64,000 bases of DNA from Pardosa pseudoannulata (GCA_032207245.1 CM063507.1:92384592-92448591); one strand, 5' to 3'. Shown: positions 10,211 to 19,990, counted from the stretch's first letter. Notes: a model not told the origin generated them from the letters alone. Numbers and translations are program-made.

Positions 10211-11162
10211 ATGGCGCTTTTGTCTTGGAACTGCCATGGCTTCAAAAGTCACGTCTCTGATATCAGAGACCTCGTAAATAAATACCATCCTGTTTGTTTT
10301 GCACTTCAAGAGACCCTTCTTGACAGCAATAAATCAGCCAAATTAAAACGATACAGTACTATCAGAAAAGATTACATAGAAGGGGGCAGGGTTTGTGGTG
10401 GTGTTGCCCTCTTCACTTCTCATGACTACCCTTCCAGAACTTTAAACATTAAAACTGACCTCCAAGCAGTTGCTGTTCAAGTACACATACACTCTCTAAT
10501 AACTGTCTGTAACCTCTATATCCCTCCAAACAATACCATCTCTCAGAGCACTCTTAATAACCTTATTACTCAACTTCCAGTCCCTTTTATTATTGTTGGG
10601 GACTTGAATGGCCACAGTCCATTGTGGGGTAGCCCCAACCTTAATAAACGGGGTCGTCAAATAGAAAAATTAATATCCGACCATGATCTGTGCATCTACA
10701 ATACAAATCAACTTACTTACCTACATACTCCTACAAGAACCTTTCACTCCCTAGATTTAGCAATATCCAGCCCTCAAATTTTTCCGTTCTGGAATTTTGC
10801 AGTGGACTCTTACCTATACAATAGTGATCACTTTCCTATTATCCTAACTCATAAGAATGTCTCCAATGGCAATCAGCGTGTTCCTCGTTTTATTCTAGGC
10901 TCCGCTGATTGGGATAAATTTCGTATCCTAGCCAATATCTCTACAGACATGGTCAACAATAATACCGTTGATGAAGCAGTTCATCAGATTAACTGAAACA
11001 ATAATTTCTGCAGCTGACATTTCCATTAAAAAATCATCCTGCCATCCTCAAAAGCAAACAAAGCCATGGTGGAACGAAGAGTGTAAAAATACTTATAAAG
11101 AAAAAAGAAAAGCGTTTTCCGTGTTTAAAAGACATCCTACGACGGAGAATTTTAAATTATAA
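10211..11162 (+). pseudogene. LINE copy B ORF2, endonuclease part with frameshifts
   Basis: Residues 1-255 (10211-10980) encode an intact-looking endonuclease domain with LSWNCHGFKS, QETLLDSN, GDLNGHSPLWGS and NSDHFPII. An extra base near 10985 shifts the frame into 10968-11162, which continues the linker (ETIISAADISIKKSSC). A 2-nt loss near 11150 then ends that frame. Further small indels follow near 11380, 11420, 11450, 11655 and 11770 before the frame recovers. The copy cannot make a full ORF2 protein. Confidence 0.85.
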
Positions 11163-11765
11163 GAAATGCAAAAGTATTTTCCGTCGCACTTTAAGACGTA
11201 GCCAAAGAGATTCGTGGGTGAACTATATTAGCAGTATCTCTTCCTCAATTTCTAGTAAAGATTTATGGGTAAAAGTAAAGCGCTGTTCTGGCGTTTACCC
11301 AAACAACCAAATCCAAATTTTAAATTATAATAACAACCTAATAACTTCTCTTGATGACATAGCCAACACAATAGCCTCATCCTTTAGCTGATATTTCTTC
11401 AAGTTCAAATTACTCTATCTTTTACAAAACTCAAAAACCTAGTCGAGAATAAACCATAAACTTTCAAATCTACGCTTAACTTTCCCTATAATACTGATTT
11501 TACCATTTTAGAATTAAACAGAGCCCTTCATAAAGTCCATAAATCTTCTGCTGGACCCGATAATATATCCTACGAAATGATAAAAAACCTGTCTTCAGTT
11601 TCGATGTTCAACCTTCTAAAACTTTACAATAGAATTTGGAGAGAACATAGCTTCCTTCCTCGTGGAGAGAGGCTATTGTAATCCCCATTCTAAAACCTGA
11701 TAAAGACCCATCGAATCCTCTCAGCTACCGTCCAATAGCTCTGACGAACAGGTTATGCAAAATAC

Positions 11766-13877
11766 TTGAAAAATGATAAACGTTCGTCTGATGTACTACC
11801 TGGAAAAAATAAATGCCTCTCCAAATTTCAGAGTGGTTTCCGTCTCGGAAGGAGCACGTTAGATAATATGATAGAGTTGGAAACCAGAATCCGAAATGCT
11901 TTCGTTAAACGGAAGCATTTGGTGTCGGTTTTTTTCGATATAGAAAAGGCATATGACCACACTTGTCGTTATAGTATTCTACAGAAGCTGTTCGATTTAG
12001 AGTTGCGTGGTAATATGCCTATTTTTATTCAAAACTTTTTGGCCTTAAGAAATTTCCGAGTTAGAGTAGGAAATACACTATCTCGCACTTTTATTCAAGA
12101 AGAAGGGGTTCCTCAGGGAAGCGTATTGAGTGTGACTCTATTCATTATTGCAATTAATGGGATTCTGAACGAGATACCTCCCTCTGTTAATGGAAGCTTG
12201 TATGTCGACGATCTCCATATCTCATGTGAAGGAGCGGATATGAGATTTATTAACAGACAACTCCAGACTGCAGTTAACAAGATTAGTAAGTGGGCGAGCG
12301 AGAATGGTTTCAGCTTTTCAAGTTCAAAGACGTGTTGTGTGCATTTTTGCAAAAAAAGAGGTCTGCACCCTGACCCAGAGATCCAGTTGCTTGGAAATAA
12401 CATCAACATTGTGAATGAGGTGAATTTTCTCGGCGTCATTTTTGACAAAAAACTTACCTTTGCACCCCATATCACAAACTTGCGGAAAAATTGCGAAAGG
12501 AAGCTCAACATCCTCAAAATCCTTTCTAAGACCTCATGGGGAGCTGACCGCACTTCCCTAATTAAGATCTACCATGCCATCATCCGCTCAAAACTGGACT
12601 ATGGATGTCCTGTATATGGGTCAGCACGCGTTTCTGTCCTTCAAAAGCTGAATACCATTCACCATTCTGCTCTTCGATTGTGTTCCGGGGCTTTTAGAAC
12701 ATCTCCTGTAGAAAGTCTCTACGTTGACTGCTGTGACGCTCCTCTTGAATTACGTCGACAGATGTTATCTCTTCAGTATTACTTTAGAACAGCAACTTAT
12801 GTGGACCATCCCATTCATCAACATACACTCAATTATTACCTTAAGAGATTATACAATGCTAGACCATCTTGTGTTCTGCCGTTTCAGGGAAGGATAAGTG
12901 AAATTTTAAGAGATCTTAACGTAGACAATATAGATACAATACCCACAGCTATTGGAATACATCCTTGGCACACTCCTACTTTTACTATAATAAACCCCTT
13001 TAAGTCATTTGACAAAAGTTCAACTAGCAATATCATTTATCAACAAATTTTTGAAGATCACAAGCAATATTATAAAAATTACACCTCTGTTTTCACAGAT
13101 GGTTCAAAATCCACTAACTATGTCAGCTGTGCATACCTAATTAAAGATCAAATCAATAGCTACAGACTTCATCCTAAACTCTCCATCTTTTCTGCTGAAG
13201 CCTTTGCTATCTTGAAGGCTTTAGAAGAATTGATGAATCACAATAGTAAAAACTTTATTATCTATACAGACTCCCAAAGTGTTCTTAATTCATTGCAATC
13301 AAATAACTGTAATAATCCTATTATTTTCAAAATTCTTACAACAATAACTAACCTTACTTCCATGGGAATCTCGCTAGTTTTTAGCTGGGTTCCCTCTCAC
13401 GTCGGTATTAAAGGCAATGAACTTGTGTACATGGCTACCAGGTCTGCAAGTGACTTTCTCAACACTGGTCTTCCTTATCCTGACTTGAAAAATTACATCA
13501 AAGATCTTTTACACGATAAATGGCAGATGTCCTGGAATAACATTTCTTCAAATAAACTGCGGGAAATTAAAAGAAAAATAACTAAATGGCCTCAACTCCC
13601 TTCTAGGAAACATGATGTAATACTCACTCGTTTACGAGTGGGTCATTGCAGACTCACCCATGCCCATCTCTTGTTGGGTGAAAATCCTCCCCAGTGTGCG
13701 TATTGCAAGACACCTTACACAGTCGCACATATTTTAACGTCCTGTGTTTGTTCTAAATCATTGTATATAAAATTTTTTGGTAATCAATCTCCTAATCTTA
13801 ATTTAATCATCGGGGAAACTCCACATCCAAACTTGTTCCCCTTTCTTCGTCAAACTGGTTTTTATTCCGAAATCTAA
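11766..13877 (+). CDS. LINE copy B ORF2, RT to C-terminus (open but disconnected)
   Basis: True family sequence starts about 25 codons in, at FQSGFRLGRSTLDNMI. The frame runs without interruption through RT (FFDIEKAYDHT, EGVPQGSVLS, LYVDDLH near 12200-12220), thumb, RNase H (VFTDGSKS, SAEAFAIL, YTDSQS) and the Cys/His cluster QCAYCKTPYTVAHILTSC to the natural C-terminus GFYSEI. In the last RNase H block the aspartate is replaced: GNELVY instead of GNELVD, which would impair RNase H. The 5' part of ORF2 lies in other frames, so this is a relic. Confidence 0.87.
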   Translation: MKNDKRSSDVLPGKNKCLSKFQSGFRLGRSTLDNMIELETRIRNAFVKRKHLVSVFFDIEKAYDHTCRYSILQKLFDLELRGNMPIFIQNFLALRNFRVRVGNTLSRTFIQEEGVPQGSVLSVTLFIIAINGILNEIPPSVNGSLYVDDLHISCEGADMRFINRQLQTAVNKISKWASENGFSFSSSKTCCVHFCKKRGLHPDPEIQLLGNNINIVNEVNFLGVIFDKKLTFAPHITNLRKNCERKLNILKILSKTSWGADRTSLIKIYHAIIRSKLDYGCPVYGSARVSVLQKLNTIHHSALRLCSGAFRTSPVESLYVDCCDAPLELRRQMLSLQYYFRTATYVDHPIHQHTLNYYLKRLYNARPSCVLPFQGRISEILRDLNVDNIDTIPTAIGIHPWHTPTFTIINPFKSFDKSSTSNIIYQQIFEDHKQYYKNYTSVFTDGSKSTNYVSCAYLIKDQINSYRLHPKLSIFSAEAFAILKALEELMNHNSKNFIIYTDSQSVLNSLQSNNCNNPIIFKILTTITNLTSMGISLVFSWVPSHVGIKGNELVYMATRSASDFLNTGLPYPDLKNYIKDLLHDKWQMSWNNISSNKLREIKRKITKWPQLPSRKHDVILTRLRVGHCRLTHAHLLLGENPPQCAYCKTPYTVAHILTSCVCSKSLYIKFFGNQSPNLNLIIGETPHPNLFPFLRQTGFYSEI

Positions 13878-14039
13878 TTTTTGTTTGTGTTTCAATTTTT
13901 AATCATTCAATTTTCAATTCACTCATTTCTCAATTCTTGTTAATCTGTATATAACTTAATTTTTTTTTCGTGTTTTTATGTTGTATGTTTTATAGTTGCT
14001 TTAATCTATTTTTGAGACTGTAATTTTTTTCATCTTGTT

Positions 14040-14101
14040 TGGCGCAGTTTGTCCCTAGAGGATTTAGCGCCATTAAACTTCAATCAACCAACCAACCAAC
14101 C
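14040..14101 (+). other. Conserved LINE 3' hairpin and CAAC tail (reference copy)
   Basis: The 3' terminus reads ttGGCGCagtttgTCCctagaGGAtttaGCGCCattaa and then (C)AACC repeats. The outer stem is GGCGC/GCGCC and the inner stem TCC/GGA. The same block closes the copies ending at 352, 1618, 8593, 22762, 27926, 40197, 42690, 54160 and 57330, and the miniature insertions described separately. LINE reverse transcriptases often recognise such a 3' structure. That role is inferred. Confidence 0.75.
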
Positions 14102-14250
14102 ATCCAATAGCTCAGCTTCGCCTACGTACATTTCCTTTAGGAATGACTTGATCTTTGGCTGGCATGTTGGCAATCCAAATTTCACTTCGTCCATTATGGT
14201 ATAAGGATACCATAGATGGTATGGCAAGGTTTCTTTCGAGCAGCAAGTGT

Positions 14251-14733
14251 CTATTGCCGTCCACAAATTACGCTTATGTTTCTTCCGACATCTAGTCCTG
14301 ATACTGCTATTCTCGTCATTGAGCGTGGCTTAAGCCTGTAGTCCTTCGTGGCATACACCTTCCAAGCGTCTAGTGCTTTGGTTTCTTGGCCAGTATCTTC
14401 TAACAACAGTTCACTTCTGCCACAGTCTATCACAGCTTGAGAAGCTTCCAAAAAGTCCCAGCCGAGGATTACGTCGTGACTACAATGCTGTAGGACGATG
14501 AATTCAACAGGCAGCTCTCGTCTATTTATCACGACACGCAGAACACATTTTCCTAGTGGCCTAACAAAATTGCCATTTGCGACTTTCAGCATAGTGTTCT
14601 TGACGTCAGCGAACATAACTTTCTTTAAGTATCGACGAAACTTATCGGAGACGACAGAAAAGGAGGCTCCAGAATCTACTAGAGCACGGATCGGTTGATT
14701 ATCTACTAGAACGTCGAGGTGGTTACCCGTCAT
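14251..14733 (-). pseudogene. Gypsy protease region, truncated second copy
   Basis: Begins MTGNHLDVLVDNQPIRALVD and contains the aspartic protease signature LVDSGASFSVV. It is essentially identical to residues 1-155 of the long pol frame at 19928. One extra A near 14272 shifts the frame and ends it with a short foreign tail. The rest of this pol copy is absent beyond 14102, where the LINE tail starts. A retroviral-type protease would process the Gag and Pol polyproteins. Confidence 0.88.
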
Positions 14734-14795
14734 CCTTGTGGCCGATGGAGGATTTTCATTACATGCGGCCTCACCTCCTCGAAAGGTCGCTGTGC

Positions 14796-16073
14796 TTAGT
14801 TTTCCTCGTTTCTACGGCTTGGAGATTGACCTGATCGACGATATGGCGACGGTGATCGGGAACGACGGGTTGGTGATCGGCCTCTAGTAGGACTAGGAAA
14901 CGAACGGCGTTCGAAGCTTGGTCGGCGAAACTCATCTTCGATGTCATCGAAGTTCTGTCGGCGGGCTCGATAATTGTCAAAAACGGCCTTCCTCTCACGG
15001 CAATAGCGTACGACGTGTCCAGGGCGTCCACAGTGGAAACACACTGGCCTGTTGTCGGTCGTTCTCCATAGGTCCGTTTTCCTGGGCTGGGGTACTGATC
15101 TCTGGACAGGATTTCTGGCTTTCCTCGTTACAGCGGCTGCATACGTGGGACGTCGTTGGGCGTCTGCAGACTTTGCGACCACTGGCGCCAAAGCTTTTTC
15201 GACTTCGTCTTGGATGACGGTCTGTAGCGGCTGGGAATAGGGGTCCGGCAACTCGTCTACTTGATTTACTACTCGATTAATCTCTTCGCGTACAATTCTA
15301 CGGATAAGAGATACTAAATCGGTCTCGTCCTCCATGGCTGCAACTGGTACGACGTTTGGTAGTCGCTCAAATTTTCGGCCAATTCTTTTTTGCTTCATGT
15401 CTTCAATGTAGTGACACCACTTGATGAAGTCAGCCGTAGTCTTCACATCTTTCATTAGGAGCACTTGGTACATATCTTCGGCAACGCCTTTCATTAAGTG
15501 AGACACTTTCTCGTCGTCGGACATTGAAGGATTGACTTCTTGACAAATCCCTAATACACTCTGAATGTAGGACTGCGTACTCTCTCCGGCCCTTTGAGCC
15601 CTACATTTCAGTTGCTCTTCGGCCTTTTTAGTGTATCTGTGGCGATCGCCCAAAAGTTCATTTAAACCCTTTTTGAATGCGTCCCAGGAGTCCAAGATAT
15701 CTTCATTATTTAGGTACCATTGCTTGGCCGTACCGTCTAGGAAAAAATAGACATTTGCGAGACACATCATTTCATCCCAATTGTTGAACTTGGCCACCCG
15801 ATCGTATTCCGCAAGCCATTTCCGAGGGTCGTCTCCAGGCTCCCCACGGAAGGTTGAGGGGTTCCTTACAGGCGAGTAGGTAGGAGTTACCAAGACAGGC
15901 TTTGTATCTTCGGGCATTATCTGCTTCTTTCTTTTTTCTGGGATGTAAAGGCCAAATTCTGGAGGTAATCCTCTTAAACGGAGACTTCTGCGAACACTGT
16001 CAGAATTATCCACAATGGCGAAATCGTTACCCGGCGCCTCCACCAAATTTGTCACGAAGATTCGAATGAACAC
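14796..16073 (-). CDS. Gypsy Gag polyprotein
   Basis: The structural protein that would assemble the virus-like particle. The central part is a retrotransposon Gag domain (block FRGEPGDDPRKWLAEYDR and the region KQWYLNNEDI). A CCHC zinc knuckle, CFHCGRPGHVVRYC, lies near 15000-15042. The C-terminus is Arg/Ser-rich (SPTRGRSPTRRSRSPSPYRR), suiting RNA binding. The frame stays open upstream through the primer-binding site without an ATG. The first ATG (15917) gives about 373 residues, so the true start is uncertain. The protease frame begins about 60 nt after the Gag stop in another phase. Confidence 0.85.
   Translation of the reverse strand: MFIRIFVTNLVEAPGNDFAIVDNSDSVRRSLRLRGLPPEFGLYIPEKRKKQIMPEDTKPVLVTPTYSPVRNPSTFRGEPGDDPRKWLAEYDRVAKFNNWDEMMCLANVYFFLDGTAKQWYLNNEDILDSWDAFKKGLNELLGDRHRYTKKAEEQLKCRAQRAGESTQSYIQSVLGICQEVNPSMSDDEKVSHLMKGVAEDMYQVLLMKDVKTTADFIKWCHYIEDMKQKRIGRKFERLPNVVPVAAMEDETDLVSLIRRIVREEINRVVNQVDELPDPYSQPLQTVIQDEVEKALAPVVAKSADAQRRPTYAAAVTRKARNPVQRSVPQPRKTDLWRTTDNRPVCFHCGRPGHVVRYCRERKAVFDNYRARRQNFDDIEDEFRRPSFERRSFPSPTRGRSPTRRSRSPSPYRRSGQSPSRRNEEN
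16028..16045 (-). other. Putative Gypsy primer-binding site
   Basis: Minus-strand TGGTGGAGGCGCCGGGTA lies 5 nt inside the putative LTR end (GTGACA at 16050). It starts with TGG, the complement of a tRNA CCA end, as expected for minus-strand priming. I cannot say which tRNA it matches without a tRNA set from the host. Confidence 0.6.
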
Positions 16074-16390
16074 ACCGTTTAACGTAACAGAAGAATTTAT
16101 TGAAGCTAAGCAGCAACTCGCAACTTTACAAGAACGAGAAGTTGCCTACAACTAGTGGGTATCAGCTTTTATACCCGAACAGAATATTCGAGAAATAGCT
16201 AATTTACATATTAAAGAAAGATCTTGAATAATCAAGAATGTAAGGAAACAATAAACAATATTTTTAAATTAAAAATCCGTACTTTGGATAAACTGCCATG
16301 TCAAGCATCGAACCCACAATTTCCGGGTCTGGATCGCGTGCTTTGACCATTCGGCCACTTAGCTAGTTGGCTAAGTTACTTTATGCGGCA
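16050..16390 (-). repeat. Putative Gypsy LTR, single copy between two gag/pol halves
   Basis: On the minus strand it starts TGCCGCATAAAG just after a purine-rich tract (GAGATGGGAGCAA) and ends CGTGACA. A TATA-type box (TATAAAA, about 16168-16174) and an AATAAA signal (about 16095-16101) lie in the expected order. The length, about 341 bp, is in the usual Gypsy range. Because only one LTR is present, boundaries cannot be checked by comparing two copies. The U3 part contains a tRNA-like block (see findings). Confidence 0.6.
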
Positions 16391-16423
16391 TTGCTCCCAT
16401 CTCAAAAAGACAGCGTCTCGCTG

Positions 16424-17671
16424 CTATTTAGATCTGGAGCGTGTCACAGGTCCCTTGTAAATTTCTTTTGACCTCTCTTCCGGAAGGACGACATATGGAT
16501 TACGTCCATCTTCACTTTCGGTCTGCTTCGTCGGATCATGGTACGGCTTCATACGTAAAACATGGACAACGTCTTTTGGTTTTCTTTTTCGGGAGGAAGG
16601 ATCGAAATCTTGCACTTCATAGGTAACGTCGGATAGACGGCGCAACACTTTATAGGGACCGAAATACCTCCTTAAGAGCTTCTCTGAAAGACCGACCTTT
16701 CGGACCGGGGTATAAACCCATACGAGGTCTCCAGGACTATAAGACACCATTCGGTGCTTGGAGTCATAACGTCGACGGTCTTTATCTTGCGCTCTCAGAG
16801 TATGCGTTCGAGCCAACTGTCTCGACTCTTCTGCTCTGGAAATAGTCTTGGCTATGTAATCGTTAGTGGCATCATCAGGGCAGAATGGAAACATCGTGTC
16901 CAGAGTCGTTTCGGCTTCACGTCCATGAACTAGGTAGAACGGTGTGAATCCTGTTGTCTCCTGCTTAGCAGTGTTATAGGCGAACGTCACAAATGGTAGA
17001 ATTTCGTCCCAGTTTTTTTGTTCGGTGTTAACATACATGGACAGCATATCGGCTAGAGTTTTGTTAAGGCGCTCCGTCAAACCATTTGTCTGGGGATGAT
17101 AGGCCGTCGTCATGCGATGATCGATATTACACAATTCGACGAGAGCGGAAACAAGTCTGGATTGAAAAACGGCACCACGATCTGTAATAATGACTCGAGG
17201 AGCTCCATGTTTTAGAAGAATCTCTTCGAGCAGGAACTTGGCTACTTCTTCGGCTTCAGCAGTTGGTAAAGCTTTAGTTATTGCATAGCGGGTACAATAA
17301 TCGGTGCATACTGCGATCCACTTATTACCATGGGCAGATTTAGGAAATCTCCCAAGCAGATCTATCCCAATTCGATGAAATGGTGCGACAGCAGGAGGAA
17401 TAGAAACCAGGCGTCCAGGTGGTAGTTGTGTAACTGATTTTTTTCCTTTGGCAATCTCGGCAGTGCATGACATATCTAACAACATTTCGGTACATTCCCG
17501 GCCAATAAAATCTTTTCCGGATCCTGTCGTACGTTTTCGCAAAGCCCAGATGCCCTGCGGTAGGCGCGTCGTGAAAATGTTTAAGTATGTCTGCACGTAG
17601 ATGTTTGGGAATGACGGGCAACCATGTCTTTCCAGCTGGATCAAAATTCTTTCTGCATAGGACTCCATCAA
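16424..17671 (-). CDS. Gypsy Pol, integrase catalytic core and C-terminal domain
   Basis: The first 75 residues are an out-of-phase extension. True Pol sequence begins near KKSVTQLPPG (about 17440). Catalytic D-D-E residues of a retroviral-type integrase are visible: VCTDYCTRY, IITDRGAVF (about 17180-17195) and TNGLTERLNKTL (about 17060-17095). A GPY/F-type block (RRYFGPYKVLRRLSDVTYEV) follows. No chromodomain is seen after it, and the frame ends 34 nt before the putative LTR. It would insert the cDNA into the genome. An indel near 17440 separates it from the upstream Pol frame. Confidence 0.87.
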   Translation of the reverse strand: MMESYAERILIQLERHGCPSFPNIYVQTYLNIFTTRLPQGIWALRKRTTGSGKDFIGRECTEMLLDMSCTAEIAKGKKSVTQLPPGRLVSIPPAVAPFHRIGIDLLGRFPKSAHGNKWIAVCTDYCTRYAITKALPTAEAEEVAKFLLEEILLKHGAPRVIITDRGAVFQSRLVSALVELCNIDHRMTTAYHPQTNGLTERLNKTLADMLSMYVNTEQKNWDEILPFVTFAYNTAKQETTGFTPFYLVHGREAETTLDTMFPFCPDDATNDYIAKTISRAEESRQLARTHTLRAQDKDRRRYDSKHRMVSYSPGDLVWVYTPVRKVGLSEKLLRRYFGPYKVLRRLSDVTYEVQDFDPSSRKRKPKDVVHVLRMKPYHDPTKQTESEDGRNPYVVLPEERSKEIYKGPVTRSRSK

Positions 17672-19928
17672 TTAACTCAAATTGCCTTTCGGTGGATGAT
17701 CCGATCTTCGGAAGGATCATTTTTGCTATGTCTAGGTCTTTCTTCTGCTCGACAGCGAGGTCTATACTAGTAGTTACTGCTAAAAATTGATCTTGCGTCT
17801 CAGTCTCTTCGTCTACTGGATTCCTCGAGAGAGCGTCGGCATCGTTATGCTTCCTACCCGATTTGTATTTTACTGAAAAATTATGTTCTTGGAGTCGAAG
17901 AGCCCACCTTGCGAGTCGGCCTGAGGGATCCTTGAGATTCATAAGCCAGCACAATGAATGGTGATCTGTAACAACCGTAAAATATCTTCCAAACAGGTAT
18001 GGCCGGAATTTATTGATAGCCCATACGACAGCAAGGCATCCCCGTTCTGTAGTAGAATAATTTTTTTCGGCCTTTGTCAGGGTCCTAGAGGCGTAGGCTA
18101 TGACCTTCTCGACTTCATTCTGAATTTGAATCAGAACTGCTCCAATACCATATCCGCTGGCGTCTGTATGAATTTCTGTAGGACATCTTTCGTCGAATAT
18201 CCCCAATACTGGATCAGATGTAAGCGCTTTCTTCAGGTTGTCAAAAGCCTCTACCTCTTTAGAACCCCAATGAAATTTCGCATCGCCTTTCAGCAGCACC
18301 TGAAGGGGCTCGGCAAGATAGCAAAAGCCTTTAATGAACCTTCTGAAGTAGGAGCAAAGCCCAAGAAAGCTTCGTACGTCATGTAAGTTCTGTGGAGTAG
18401 GGAAATTGGTCACGGCTTTCACTTTGTCAGGATCTGGACGGACACCGCTACTGGATACGAGATGGCCTAGGATTTTTACTTCTTGAGCAGCAAAAAGGCA
18501 CTTCTTGGAGTTAAGTATGAGTCCAGCTTCTTGAATGCATTTCAGAACTGTCCTTAATCGGATAAGGTGGTCTTCGTAACTTTCTGAGAAAACTACTATG
18601 TCGTCCAAGTAACATAGGCACATAGTCCATTTAAGATGGCGTAGCAAATTATCCATCATTCTTTCAAAAGTTGCAGGTGCATTGCAAAGTCCAAACGGCA
18701 TGACTTTAAATTCGTATAACCCTTCTGGAGTAATAAAGGCAGTCTTTTCACGATCCGCTTCATCCACTTCTATCTGCCAGTAACCAGATCGGAGATCCAT
18801 GGAAGAAAAAAACTTGGCGCCTTTTAAACAGTCTAGAGTATCGTCAATACGGGGCAGAGGATAAACATCCTTCTTCGTTATTCTATTCAGTTTGCGATAG
18901 TCCACGCAAAAACGCCAGCTACCATCTTTTTTTCTTATCAGTACCACAGGAGATGACCATGGACTCTCAGATGGCTGGACAATACCTTGGTCAAGCATTT
19001 TCTGAACCTCTTCTCTAATTATGCTTCTTTCAGTCGGTGAAACTCGGTAAGCCCTTTGGTAGATTGGAGCATGGTCACCCGTATTGATCCTGTGTTTCAC
19101 ATTTGTCTTTGCGGCTGTCGACCTGTTAGCTTTTGTAAAGATTCCCGGAAAGGTTTGTAGAAGCTCGACTAATTTGCGTTTTCTTTCGCTGCTCAACTCA
19201 GGGGATATCATCTTGGTATAATCTATATTGGAATTCGTCGGGTCCTGTAGAGTACTAGTACTTTCTGTAGTTTCCGCAATCTCGCATATATGTCCTTCAT
19301 CCAATAGCTCAGCTTCGCCTACGTACATTCCTTTAGGAATGACTTGATCTTTGGCTTGCATGTTGGCAATCCAAATTTCACTTCGTCCATTATGGTATAA
19401 GGATACCATAGATGGTATGGCAAGGTTTCTTTCGAGCAGCAAGTGTCTATTGCCGTCCACAATTACGCTTATGTTTCTTCCGACATCTAGTCCTGATACT
19501 GCTATTCTCGTCATTGAGCGTGGCTTAAGCCTGTAGTCCTTCGTGGCATACACCTTCCAAGCGTCTAGTGCTTTGGTTTCTTGGCCAGTATCTTCTAACA
19601 ACAGTTCACTTCTGCCACAGTCTATCACAGCTTGAGAAGCTTCCAAAAAGTCCCAGCCGAGGATTACGTCGTGACTACAATGCTGTAGGACGATGAATTC
19701 AACAGGCAGCTCTCGTCTATTTATCACGACACGCAGAACACATTTTCCTAGTGGCCTAACAAAATTGCCATTTGCGACTTTCAGCATAGTGTTCTTGACG
19801 TCAGCGAACATAACTTTCTTTAAGTATCGACGAAACTTATCGGAGACGACAGAAAAGGAGGCTCCAGAATCTACTAGAGCACGGATCGGTTGATTATCTA
19901 CTAGAACGTCGAGGTGGTTACCCGTCAT
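17340..19928 (-). CDS. Gypsy Pol: protease, reverse transcriptase, RNase H and integrase zinc finger
   Basis: Domains in order: aspartic protease (LVDSGASFSVV, about residue 18); reverse transcriptase with VDYRKLNRIT, FSSMDLRSGYWQI, MPFGLCNAPATF and the catalytic YLDD (about 18598-18612); RNase H (IHTDASGYGIGAVL, TTERGCLAVVWA, VTDHHSLCWL, HNDADALSR); and the HHCC integrase finger (HFHDAPTAGHLGF...HCRDCQRK). After this an indel throws the frame into about 35 unrelated residues. All RT and RNase H key residues look intact. Together with the 16424-17671 frame it accounts for a standard Ty3/Gypsy Pol. Confidence 0.92.
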   Translation of the reverse strand: MTGNHLDVLVDNQPIRALVDSGASFSVVSDKFRRYLKKVMFADVKNTMLKVANGNFVRPLGKCVLRVVINRRELPVEFIVLQHCSHDVILGWDFLEASQAVIDCGRSELLLEDTGQETKALDAWKVYATKDYRLKPRSMTRIAVSGLDVGRNISVIVDGNRHLLLERNLAIPSMVSLYHNGRSEIWIANMQAKDQVIPKGMYVGEAELLDEGHICEIAETTESTSTLQDPTNSNIDYTKMISPELSSERKRKLVELLQTFPGIFTKANRSTAAKTNVKHRINTGDHAPIYQRAYRVSPTERSIIREEVQKMLDQGIVQPSESPWSSPVVLIRKKDGSWRFCVDYRKLNRITKKDVYPLPRIDDTLDCLKGAKFFSSMDLRSGYWQIEVDEADREKTAFITPEGLYEFKVMPFGLCNAPATFERMMDNLLRHLKWTMCLCYLDDIVVFSESYEDHLIRLRTVLKCIQEAGLILNSKKCLFAAQEVKILGHLVSSSGVRPDPDKVKAVTNFPTPQNLHDVRSFLGLCSYFRRFIKGFCYLAEPLQVLLKGDAKFHWGSKEVEAFDNLKKALTSDPVLGIFDERCPTEIHTDASGYGIGAVLIQIQNEVEKVIAYASRTLTKAEKNYSTTERGCLAVVWAINKFRPYLFGRYFTVVTDHHSLCWLMNLKDPSGRLARWALRLQEHNFSVKYKSGRKHNDADALSRNPVDEETETQDQFLAVTTSIDLAVEQKKDLDIAKMILPKIGSSTERQFELIDGVLCRKNFDPAGKTWLPVIPKHLRADILKHFHDAPTAGHLGFAKTYDRIRKRFYWPGMYRNVVRYVMHCRDCQRKKISYTTTTWTPGFYSSCCRTISSNWDRSAWEIS

Positions 19929-19990
19929 CCTTGCGGCCGATGGAGGATTTTCATTACATGCGGCCTCACCTCCTCGAAAGGTCGCTGTGC

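Larger units (their letters stand above)
8594..14101 (+). mobile_element. LINE copy B, slightly 5'-shortened, head-to-tail behind copy A
   Basis: It starts at the base after the copy A tail with tgcttcgggtaaacgggagg, which corresponds to the last 5' UTR unit of copy A. It ends in the hairpin and CAAC tail at 14101, where Gypsy sequence begins. ORF1 is intact. ORF2 has several small indels between about 10985 and 11790, then stays open to its natural stop. Similarity to copy A is very high throughout, so both inserted within a short evolutionary period. Confidence 0.9.

Noticed and set aside
14498..15240. Plus-strand open frames over Gypsy gag and protease
   Set aside because: Antisense shadows of minus-strand gag/pol. 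The identical frames at 19693-20435 follow from the duplication.
16280..16350. Genuine tRNA gene in the Gypsy LTR
   Set aside because: Only box-like motifs match. Acceptor and anticodon stems do not pair.
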